Below are positions 1 through 5,394 of a stretch of DNA of 7,066 nucleotides, one piece after another. Origin of the DNA: Armatimonadota bacterium (GTDB lineage: Bacteria > Armatimonadota > SYMT01); the NCBI GenBank assembly GCA_020696885.1, contig JAJFMS010000168.1:1-7066 (forward strand). Reading direction: 5' to 3'. Under the pieces are notes generated by a model that saw nothing but the letters and a program-made list of their open reading frames with translations, was not told the DNA's origin and made no database searches. Made by a program: the position numbers and the translations under genes. Within the stretch, counting starts at the first letter, position 1. Every line of letters starts with the position of its first letter.

Positions 1-333
1 TACCTCGTTGACTTTCATGATCTCGTGGAGGCTGCACAGGACGCCACGGAGGAGCCCCTGACGATCCGCTGGATTCACTCGGAAAAGTCGATCTCTGAAC
101 TCGGATATGAGGAGATGGCGAAGTACTGGTCGCGGAAGCTGGCGCTCCTCGCAACCTGCGGGTTCTCCCCGTCCGGTTACGAGGCTATCTGCCGGGGCTA
201 CCTGGAGAGGCTCGACCTGGCGAAGGCCGGTCAGGGAAGGACTCTGTTTGAGTTCCTTGTCTGGCAGCTCCGTGGCGATAGTGACGACCCGGTCGATGGT
301 GATGATCGTCTCGATCCGACGCTTGAGTCGTGA
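1..333 (+). CDS. 3' end of an unrecognised protein (5' truncated by window edge)
   Basis: The frame is open from base 1 to a TGA at 331-333, giving about 110 residues. A GTG at 25 could serve as a start, but the frame continues upstream into YLVDFHDL, so the gene probably begins outside the window. The visible part is soluble, with no membrane segment or signal peptide. It has a mixed-charge helical middle (EEMAKYWSRKLALLATCGF), aromatic residues near the end (LFEFLVWQL) and a very acidic C-terminal tail rich in Asp. I recognise no catalytic motif or family. Codon use is moderately GC-rich, consistent with a real gene. The next gene on this strand is more than 700 bases away and has its own upstream promoter, so no functional link to the Ro60 locus is implied. 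Confidence 0.6.
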   Translation, partial: YLVDFHDLVEAAQDATEEPLTIRWIHSEKSISELGYEEMAKYWSRKLALLATCGFSPSGYEAICRGYLERLDLAKAGQGRTLFEFLVWQLRGDSDDPVDGDDRLDPTLES

Positions 334-707
334 GGGTGAGCGCCGTCAGCCACGCCGGCCCCATTCGAGACAGGCGCGACAATTCCCGCCACTCTCGTAT
401 TTCAAAGAGAACCTACTCCAGTCGGCAGAACACAAATACCGGCGTCCTAACCCAATGGGTCAGCGTCACTCGGGACGCGCTTCACCGGATGGAAGCCGCT
501 GATGGGCGCCGTGCGGTTCAACGTCGTCCTCAAGTCATTTCTTTGGGTCCAGCATTCAGCGCCGCGCTGCCGGCGGTTGTGCTCCGCCGCGAGTGCCGGG
601 ACTGCCACCTCACGTAGCCCCGCAGCCGGAAGGGGGCACGCTCCTCACCATCGGCCACCACGTGGTGCGCCCAGGGCAGACCCACCCCAGCGTAGTGAAA
701 ATTCCTG
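334..707. other. Intergenic stretch without a convincing gene
   Basis: About 370 bases separate the upstream gene from the promoter at 708. Short open frames exist on both strands, but their translations are low-complexity and rich in Arg, Ser and Pro, as expected of out-of-frame GC-rich DNA. Part of the stretch (about 400-440) is noticeably richer in A and T than the flanking genes. Near the right end there is a GC-rich hairpin-forming sequence (GCCCC and GGGGC arms around 617-637, no T-run) and a 12-bp palindrome (656-667). An A/T-rich patch at about 695-704 sits just upstream of the -35 box and could act as an UP element. Confidence 0.6.
656..667. promoter_or_regulatory. 12-bp perfect palindrome, possible operator
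   Basis: CACCACGTGGTG reads the same on both strands. It is flanked by GGC (653-655) and GCC (669-671), which extend the dyad to 9 bp per arm with one unpaired base. Its right edge lies about 40 bases upstream of the -35 box at 708, a usual distance for an activator or upstream repressor site. No regulator gene is adjacent, and a 12-bp palindrome can arise by chance in GC-rich DNA, so the regulatory role is inference. Confidence 0.25.
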
Positions 708-736
708 TTGACCCACCGAACGCGTGCTGTTATGCT
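708..736 (+). promoter_or_regulatory. Near-consensus sigma70-type promoter for the tRNA-like RNA
   Basis: The -35 box is TTGACC (708-713), five of six matches to TTGACA. The -10 box is TATGCT (731-736), four of six matches to TATAAT with the first TA and the final T kept. The spacer is exactly 17 nt. An A/T-rich patch with GTGAAAATT lies just upstream. The start is predicted at A742 or A743. This is the best promoter in the window. It sits more than 300 bases ahead of the rsr start codon, which is what would be expected for a stable RNA gene encoded upstream of rsr, with rsr possibly expressed by read-through. Confidence 0.75.
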
Positions 737-742
737 ACTCTA

Positions 743-866
743 ATTCCTTCCCGGCGGTGGACTGGCCAGTGATCGCACGGGAACAGGGAGGAAGGTTGGG
801 GCGGGCCGGAGCGTCTGGATTATCTGAACCTCCTACCCACACGCACTCATTTGCCTGACCCCAGCA
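743..866 (+). ncRNA. Structured 5' module of the Y RNA candidate transcript (leader or second Y-type module)
   Basis: These bases lie between the predicted start and the tRNA-like module. They can form an 11-bp helix with one bulged A on each strand: 786-797 pairs with 827-838 (GGG/CCC, AGG/CCT, AGGTT/AACCT). Inside its loop is a small hairpin, CCGGA (806-810) with TCTGG (814-818). An alternative, mutually exclusive helix pairs CCTTCC (746-751) with GGAAGG (790-795). ACTGGCCAGT (761-770) is a perfect palindrome. By analogy with pre-tRNAs the leader could be removed by RNase P just before base 867, or it could be a second Ro60-binding module. There is no convincing open reading frame. The existence of structure is well supported on paper; its role is inference. 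Confidence 0.4.
746..762 (+). repeat. Imperfect direct repeat, copy 1 (5' end of the RNA)
   Basis: CCTTCCCGGCGGTGGAC, close to the predicted transcript start, resembles 1053-1071 just ahead of the rsr start codon. The last nine bases (GCGGTGGAC) and the first six (CCTTCC) are identical; the middle differs by small insertions. GGAAGG at 790-795 could pair with either copy. Confidence 0.35.
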
Positions 867-1023
867 TCGAACGTAGCTCAACGGGTAGAGTCCCACGCTT
901 CCTGAACAACCCAATCCTCGGCGATCCTTTGCCTGGTAACGGGCCGTAGCATGAGGGTTATCTAGGCACCACACCTCAGGAAAGCGTCCGCGGGAGATGC
1001 AGGTTCGAATCCTGCCGTTCGAC
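867..1023 (+). ncRNA. Candidate Y RNA (YrlA-type) with tRNA-like module
   Basis: The ends fold as a tRNA. The acceptor stem is TCGAACG (867-873) with CGTTCGA (1016-1022), a perfect 7 bp. T874 and A875 occupy tRNA positions 8 and 9. The D arm is GCTC (876-879) with GAGT (888-891) around AACGGGTA, which keeps A14, G18 G19 and A21. The T arm is GCAGG (999-1003) with CCTGC (1011-1015) around TTCGAAT, the canonical T loop. The normal 17-nt anticodon arm is replaced by about 100 nt (892-994). This begins with CCC/GGG (892-894, 992-994), then an 11-bp helix ACGCTTCCTGA (895-905) with TCAGGAAAGCGT (976-987) and one bulged A. A further helix is AATCCTC (913-919) with GAGGGTT (953-959). No anticodon loop and no encoded CCA are visible; TTTT follows at 1024-1027 and may aid termination. 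Bacterial Y RNAs of the YrlA class contain a tRNA-mimicking module and are often encoded next to rsr, which starts 50 bases downstream. Alternatives are an intron-containing tRNA or a tRNA relic. Confidence 0.75.
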
Positions 1024-1052
1024 TTTTGGATCGTTTGCGACGCGCCTTACCG

Positions 1053-1071
1053 CCTTCCGGCAGCGGTGGAC
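1053..1071 (+). repeat. Imperfect direct repeat, copy 2 (rsr 5' leader)
   Basis: CCTTCCGGCAGCGGTGGAC ends one base before the rsr ATG and matches the start of the upstream RNA. GGTGGA is the only Shine-Dalgarno-like sequence before rsr and lies inside the repeat. Pairing of this copy with GGAAGG in the RNA leader could in principle affect rsr translation; this is inference. Confidence 0.35.
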
Positions 1072-1072
1072 C

Positions 1073-2752
1073 ATGACGTACCTGAACCACGTGCTCTCGA
1101 CGAAGCAGACGCCGCAGTCCGCGCCGATCCCCGGCTCGGAGCAGGCGCCGAATAGCGCCGGCGGGTATGCCTGGGCGGCCGACGACTGGACGCGCTTCGA
1201 CCGCTTCCTGATCCTGGGAACTGAGGGCGGCTCCTATTACGCCACCGAAGCGTCCCTGACGCTCGAGAACGCGGAAGTGGTCCGGCGGTGTGTGGAGGCG
1301 GACGGCGAGCGAGCCGTGCGGCGCATCGCGGAGATCAGCTTTGCCGGCCGGGCGCCGAAGAATGATCCGGCGATCTTCGCGCTGGCCGTGGCGGCCTCGA
1401 GCGCCACGGACCGGACCCGGGCCGCCGCCTTGCTCGCGCTTCCTCGCGTGTGCCGTACCGGGACGCACCTCCATCACTTCGCGGGTTACGTGGACGGCAT
1501 GCGAGGTTGGGGCCGTGGGTTGCGCGCCGCGGTGGGCAGGTGGTACTCCGAGCGCGAGCCCCGGGACCTCGCGTACCAGGCGGTGAAGTACCAACAGCGG
1601 GATGGCTGGAGCCATCGCGATCTCCTCCGCCTCTCGCACCCGATCGCGGAGCCGGACTCCGCCCGGAACGCGATCTACCACTGGATTACGAAGGGCTGGG
1701 AAGAGCCGGAGCCGGAGCCGCCGGCAGACGAGGGCCTGCAACTGGTGTGGGCCTTCGAGCAGGTGAAGCGCGCCGGGACGAAAGAGGAGGTTGCCCACCT
1801 GATCCGCACGTACGGCCTGCCCCGCGAGGCGATCCCCACACGCTGGCTGCTGGAGCCGATGGTGTGGGAGGCGCTGCTGACGGGGTTGCCGCTGACGGCG
1901 CTGATCCGCAACCTGGCCACGCTCACCCGCATCGGGCTGTTGACGCAGGAGTCGGACGTCACCCGGCGCGTCGTGGAGCAGTTAACGGATCCGGAGCGGC
2001 TCTCGCGAGCGCGAGTGCATCCGATCCAGGTGCTGGCGGCGCTGTACACGTATGCGCAGGGCCACGGCGAGCGGGGCACGAATACCTGGGCTCCGCTCGC
2101 GCGCATCGTGGACGCGCTGGACGCCGCGTTCTACGCGAGCTTCGGAAGCGTTCGCCCTACCGGCAAGCGCTGGATGCTGGCGCTGGACATCTCGGGCTCC
2201 ATGGGCCAGGGTCAGATCGCCGGGGTCCCCGGGCTGACGCCGTGGGTGGCGTCGATCGCGATGGCACTGGTTACCGCCGCGGTGGAGCCCGAACATGAGA
2301 TCGTGGCGTTCACGAGTGGCGCAGACGGTCACGGCGGTAAGTGGGGCGGGGGAGAGCCCGGCCTGACCCCCGTGCCGATTTCCCCCCGCCAGCGCATGGA
2401 TGACGTTGCCCGCCACCTGGCCGGACTAACGATGGGGGGCACGGACTGCGCGCTGCCGCTCCTCCACGCGCTCCGCAACCAGGTGCCGGTGGACTGCTTC
2501 GTCGTCTACACGGACAGCGAGACGTGGCACGGTGAGATCCACCCGGCGCAGGCGCTGCGCCAGTACCGGGAGCGGATGGGCATCCCGGCGCGGTTAGTGG
2601 TGTGTGGGATGGTCTCCAACGGCTTCACCATTGCGGATCCCGATGACGCCGGAATGCTGGACGTGGTCGGCTTTGACACTGCGACCCCGAACCTGATCAG
2701 CGACTTTGTCGCGCACTGGATGGGAGCTTCGGAGGCACCCAGCGGTGGATAG
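1073..2752 (+). CDS. rsr: Ro60/Rsr ortholog, TROVE and vWA domain RNA-binding protein
   Basis: This 559-residue protein is the bacterial Ro60 ring. It binds misfolded or damaged RNAs through its central cavity and Y RNA on its outer surface, and works with exoribonucleases in cytoplasmic RNA processing and decay. The start is supported by the family's typical N-terminus (TPQSAPIPGSEQAPNSAGGYAW, with AADDWTRFDRFLILGTEGG after it), so ATG 1073 is right even though the ribosome site is weak (GGTGGA). TROVE HEAT-like repeats fill about residues 15-365. The C-terminal vWA domain holds an intact MIDAS: D372, S374 and S376 in LALDISGSMG, T457 in MGGTDCALP, and D481 in VYTDSETWHG. Length is slightly above the usual 530-540. 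The tRNA-like RNA gene lies directly upstream, an arrangement known for Y RNA and rsr. A zinc-ribbon gene follows after 54 bases. No RtcB ligase or PNPase gene is visible in the window. Confidence 0.96.
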   Translation: MTYLNHVLSTKQTPQSAPIPGSEQAPNSAGGYAWAADDWTRFDRFLILGTEGGSYYATEASLTLENAEVVRRCVEADGERAVRRIAEISFAGRAPKNDPAIFALAVAASSATDRTRAAALLALPRVCRTGTHLHHFAGYVDGMRGWGRGLRAAVGRWYSEREPRDLAYQAVKYQQRDGWSHRDLLRLSHPIAEPDSARNAIYHWITKGWEEPEPEPPADEGLQLVWAFEQVKRAGTKEEVAHLIRTYGLPREAIPTRWLLEPMVWEALLTGLPLTALIRNLATLTRIGLLTQESDVTRRVVEQLTDPERLSRARVHPIQVLAALYTYAQGHGERGTNTWAPLARIVDALDAAFYASFGSVRPTGKRWMLALDISGSMGQGQIAGVPGLTPWVASIAMALVTAAVEPEHEIVAFTSGADGHGGKWGGGEPGLTPVPISPRQRMDDVARHLAGLTMGGTDCALPLLHALRNQVPVDCFVVYTDSETWHGEIHPAQALRQYRERMGIPARLVVCGMVSNGFTIADPDDAGMLDVVGFDTATPNLISDFVAHWMGASEAPSGG

Positions 2753-2785
2753 CGAGCTCTGGGATCTCTGCTTTGGGGTGCCTCC
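2731..2785 (+). promoter_or_regulatory. Strong hairpin across the rsr stop codon
   Basis: GGAGGCACCC (2731-2740) and GGGTGCCTCC (2776-2785) are perfect 10-bp inverted repeats separated by 35 bases. The rsr stop (2750-2752) is in the loop. A nested helix pairs AGCGAG (2751-2756) with CTC-T-GCT (2766-2772). No T-run follows, so it is not a typical intrinsic terminator. It may protect the rsr mRNA 3' end, attenuate read-through to the zinc-ribbon gene starting 21 bases later, or be a structured Ro60 target. The pairing is seen; the role is not known. Confidence 0.5.
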
Positions 2786-2806
2786 TGGCGTCCTCTGAGA
2801 AAGCGC

Positions 2807-3265
2807 ATGGTCAAGCGGTTTAGGGACGAGCGTCAAACCATCTACGACTTCACGGACGAGTTCCTGGTCGTCTGTCCCAACTGCCGGGCGTGTGCGAAGG
2901 TCATTCCCCGAGATCCCGGCGAGCCCGCGCTCTTCACTCCCCGGCGGCTGGTCTGTTCCGCCTGCGCGCACATCAGGGATTGGGCGAGCGACGCAGTCCG
3001 CTCCGCCGACGGGGTCGACTGGTACTTCCATCTACCCCTGTGGCTCAGCACGCCATGCTGCGGCGAGGTCTTGTGGGCGCATAACTGGCGGCATCTCCAG
3101 TTGGTCGAAGATTACGTCGGGGCGCTGCTGCGGGAGCATATCCGCCCTCCGGGTTACGGCTGGAGCAATCGCTCTCTCGCCAACCGGCTGCCCCGGTGGA
3201 TGAAGGTGGCCAAGAACCGGGCTGAGGTCCTCGAGGCGATCACCAGGCTTCGACAGAGAGGCTGA
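2807..3265 (+). CDS. Small zinc-ribbon protein of unknown function
   Basis: This 152-residue soluble protein has a likely zinc-binding ribbon made of two CxxC knuckles, C23-P-N-C26 and C50-S-A-C53, with C29 also near the first. A third Cys-rich site, C84-C85 in TPCCGEVLWAHNWRHL, and nearby His residues (H92, H96) could bind a second metal or form a helical recognition surface. The N-terminus (IYDFTDEFLVVCPNC) and the long C-terminal helices resemble uncharacterised bacterial zinc-ribbon proteins; I cannot name the family. Zinc ribbons often bind nucleic acid, so an RNA-binding partner of Ro60 is possible. It lies 54 bases after rsr and 79 bases before the cREC-cupin gene, all on one strand, and may be co-transcribed with them. 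No good Shine-Dalgarno precedes ATG 2807 (GAGAAAG at best). The gene is well supported; its function is unknown. Confidence 0.8.
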   Translation: MVKRFRDERQTIYDFTDEFLVVCPNCRACAKVIPRDPGEPALFTPRRLVCSACAHIRDWASDAVRSADGVDWYFHLPLWLSTPCCGEVLWAHNWRHLQLVEDYVGALLREHIRPPGYGWSNRSLANRLPRWMKVAKNRAEVLEAITRLRQRG

Positions 3266-3344
3266 CCCTTACCGTTGAGCGGACAGTGATCACCCTTCTG
3301 GACCGTGGGACGACCCTGTTCGGAGACTCGCGTTCAAAATCGCT

Positions 3345-4112
3345 ATGAGCCGCGTAATTGTGCTGCTGGAGGATGAAAGAAGCCGTTTAGAGCTAATGCT
3401 CCGCCCGGATGGCACGCTGCTCGGCTTCCCGGTGGTGCTCCATGACAACGCGCCGGACCTGCTGGCTTGGTTGCAACAGCACCTCAATGACGCGGTGCTC
3501 ATCGCGCTCGATCACGACCTTGGCCCCTCGCGCCTCCGCGACGGTATACGGTTTGAACCGGGAATCGGTCGGGATGTGGTGGAGTTCCTGGCAGAGCGCG
3601 GTCCGGTCTGCCCGGTGGTGATCCACTCGTCGAACAGTCCCGCGGCGCTGGGGATGCAGTTCCGCCTGGAAGCGGCGGGCTGGAGCGTGACGCGGGTGAT
3701 CCCGTTCGACGGGATGCAATGGATCGAACGGGACTGGCTGCCGGAAGTCGAACGTGCGTTGAACGGAGGAGCGCAGCCGGTGAGAGGAGCGGCCCAGATG
3801 GCGGAGTCATTTAATCTGGACGAGTTGTTGGCCCGACGGCCGGCGGGAACGGCGCCCTGGCTGCCGTTCCTCGATCTGCCCTCGATGCTGGTCGGCGTCT
3901 ACGTGGTGGCAGCCGACGATCGGATGACCCACCAGCCGCACGCGCTGGACGAGGTCTACTACGCCGTACGGGGCGTCGGGAAGCTCTCGGTCGAAGGGGA
4001 GGACCGTCCCGTCCAACCGGGTACGGTGCTCTACGTGCCTGCCGGAGGCGCCCACTACTTCCACTCCATCGAGGAAGAGCTGACGCTCCTGGTGTTCTTC
4101 CCCCGCACCTGA
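3345..4112 (+). CDS. Fusion of cREC-type receiver-like domain and cupin
   Basis: This 255-residue protein has two domains. Residues 1-140 have a receiver-like fold: an acidic pair after the first strand (E9, D10 in VIVLLEDERSR), LDHDLG (55-60) and HSSN (94-97). These are the signatures I associate with the cREC family, predicted from comparative genomics to process or sense cyclic-phosphate RNA ends and found among RNA repair genes. It is not a classic two-component receiver. After a linker (about 141-152, where M152 at 3798 could be an internal start) comes a cupin at about 175-253. Its motif 1 is H196..H199...E203......G210 and its motif 2 is G226.....P232.G234..H237, so most metal ligands are present. 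No frameshift is visible; one frame covers both. No clear ribosome site precedes ATG 3345. The link to Ro60 is by neighbourhood and family. The substrate of the cupin is unknown. Confidence 0.82.
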   Translation: MSRVIVLLEDERSRLELMLRPDGTLLGFPVVLHDNAPDLLAWLQQHLNDAVLIALDHDLGPSRLRDGIRFEPGIGRDVVEFLAERGPVCPVVIHSSNSPAALGMQFRLEAAGWSVTRVIPFDGMQWIERDWLPEVERALNGGAQPVRGAAQMAESFNLDELLARRPAGTAPWLPFLDLPSMLVGVYVVAADDRMTHQPHALDEVYYAVRGVGKLSVEGEDRPVQPGTVLYVPAGGAHYFHSIEEELTLLVFFPRT

Positions 4113-4115
4113 CCC

Positions 4116-4144
4116 TTCGCCGCACGCCCGCCATCGGTTACAAT
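4116..4144 (+). promoter_or_regulatory. Possible promoter for the methyltransferase group
   Basis: TACAAT (4139-4144) is a five-of-six -10 match. TTCGCC (4116-4121) is a weak -35 match at a 17-nt spacing. The site begins just after the stop of the cREC-cupin gene (4110-4112), leaving a leader of about 75 nt before ATG 4228. It suggests that the methyltransferase and the genes after it are transcribed independently of the Ro60 locus. The -35 box is poor. Confidence 0.45.
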
Positions 4145-4227
4145 GCCTCAGGTCCGGCTGCCGGTGCGCGGCGGGCCGAAAGTCGCGGCGGTCGCTGATC
4201 ATCCGGCCGCGGAACACCGAAGGCTGC

Positions 4228-5394
4228 ATGAATCTACAACGCTTTTTCTCCCCCTGTCCGCGCGGCCTGGAGCCGGTCCTGGTCGATGAGCTGACCGGGC
4301 TCGGGGCCGTCGAGCTGGAGACCGTCCCCGGCGGCGTCCACTTCCGCGGTGACTGGGCCACCTGCTACCGCGCCAACCTGCAGAGCCGCATCGCCACCCG
4401 AGTGCTCTGGCGCGTGGGCTACCACCGCTACCGCAACGAGGCGGACGTCTACCGCACCGCCTTCGACCTGCCGTGGCCGCAGTGGTTCGGCGTCCGGCGC
4501 ACCCTGCGGGTGTACGTTACCGGAGTCAACTGCCCGCTCCGCAGCCTGGACTACCTCACCGTGCACATCAAAGACGCGGTCTGCGCCCGGTTCACGGAGC
4601 AGTTCGGGGAACGCCCGAGCGTGGATACGGAGTCCCCGGAGGTGCGCGTCCACGCCTTCCTGGACGAGGACACCGTCACCTTCTACCTCGACACCTCCGG
4701 CGAGCCGCTCTTCAAGCGCGGCTACCGTCGCACCAGCACCGATGCGCCGCTGAAGGAGAACCTGGCCGCGGGGATCCTGCGACTCACCGGTTGGGAGCCC
4801 GGCACCCCGCTCCTGGACCCGATGTGCGGCAGCGGCACCTTCCTGCTGGAAGCGGCGCAGATCGCCCTGAACATTCCGCCCGGCCACTCGCGCCGGTTCG
4901 GGTTCGAGCGCCTGCAGGTCCACCAGCCCCAGATCTGGGCACGGGTGAAGCAAGAAGCGCTGGCGAAGCAGCTCCCGCCCCGGCCCCTACCGATCTACGG
5001 CAGCGACCTGCATAACAACGAGCTCCAGGCCGCGCGGCGGAACCTGGCGGACGCAGGTCTCTCGGATGTGGTGAAGCTCAAGCAGGCGGACGTGCTCCGC
5101 CTGGCCGCTCCGGAAGACCACGGGGTGCTGATCGCGAACCCGCCCTACGGGGTCCGCATCGGGGAGCAGGAGAAGCTGGCGGCGTTCTACCCGCTGCTGG
5201 GCGATGCGCTCAAGCGCAGCTTCAGCGGCTGGAACTGCTTCTTCCTGAGCGCGGACCCGCGGCTCGCCAAGATGATCCGGCTCAGCCCCTCCCGGCGCAT
5301 CCCGCTCTTCAACGGCTCGCTCGAATGCCGGCTCCTCGAATATCGGGTCGTGGCGGGCGTGATGCGGAAGAAGACCGCCGGCGATGACGAGTGA
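4228..5394 (+). CDS. rlmL: THUMP-domain SAM-dependent RNA methyltransferase, RlmL-like
   Basis: This 388-residue protein belongs to the COG0116 family, which methylates the N2 amino group of guanine in rRNA (E. coli RlmL acts on G2445 of 23S) or tRNA. A ferredoxin-like plus THUMP RNA-binding region spans about residues 5-160, starting with FSPCPRGLEPVLVDEL and ending near EPLFKRGYR (159-167). The Rossmann methyltransferase domain follows: SAM-binding motif I DPMCGSGTF (197-205), the acidic SAM-contact loop YGSDLHNNEL (257-266) and catalytic motif IV NPPYG (304-308). It corresponds to the RlmL half only; the C-terminal RlmK domain of the 702-residue E. coli fusion is absent, as in many bacteria. 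GAAGG at 4219-4223 is a usable ribosome site four bases before ATG. The last 11 bases overlap the GNAT gene. The exact target nucleotide cannot be told from sequence alone. Confidence 0.9.
   Translation: MNLQRFFSPCPRGLEPVLVDELTGLGAVELETVPGGVHFRGDWATCYRANLQSRIATRVLWRVGYHRYRNEADVYRTAFDLPWPQWFGVRRTLRVYVTGVNCPLRSLDYLTVHIKDAVCARFTEQFGERPSVDTESPEVRVHAFLDEDTVTFYLDTSGEPLFKRGYRRTSTDAPLKENLAAGILRLTGWEPGTPLLDPMCGSGTFLLEAAQIALNIPPGHSRRFGFERLQVHQPQIWARVKQEALAKQLPPRPLPIYGSDLHNNELQAARRNLADAGLSDVVKLKQADVLRLAAPEDHGVLIANPPYGVRIGEQEKLAAFYPLLGDALKRSFSGWNCFFLSADPRLAKMIRLSPSRRIPLFNGSLECRLLEYRVVAGVMRKKTAGDDE

Noticed and set aside
330..617. Possible small gene starting with GTG overlapping the stop of the first gene
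   Set aside because: The product is Arg/Ser-rich with no motif, no ribosome site supports it, and base composition is unlike the confirmed genes.
503..772. Open stretch on the + strand reading through the promoter region
   Set aside because: It has no ATG start and crosses a strong promoter and the RNA start. It is more likely chance openness in GC-rich DNA.
867..1023. An ordinary tRNA gene with a group I intron in the anticodon loop
   Set aside because: The insert is only about 100 nt, too short for a group I core. The helix 895-905/976-987 is longer than an anticodon stem and has no 7-nt loop or readable anticodon. The adjacent rsr gene favours a Y RNA. It stays a formal alternative.
962..1798. 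Long open frame on the - strand
   Set aside because: It overlaps the RNA gene and the certain rsr gene, and its translation is Arg/Gly/Pro-rich low complexity typical of antisense frames in GC-rich DNA.
1450..2298. Long + strand frame inside rsr
   Set aside because: It is an out-of-frame shadow of rsr, whose own frame has recognisable TROVE and vWA motifs.
4234..4953. Long - strand frame opposite the methyltransferase
   Set aside because: The + strand carries clear THUMP and SAM-binding motifs; the antisense frame shows no domain.
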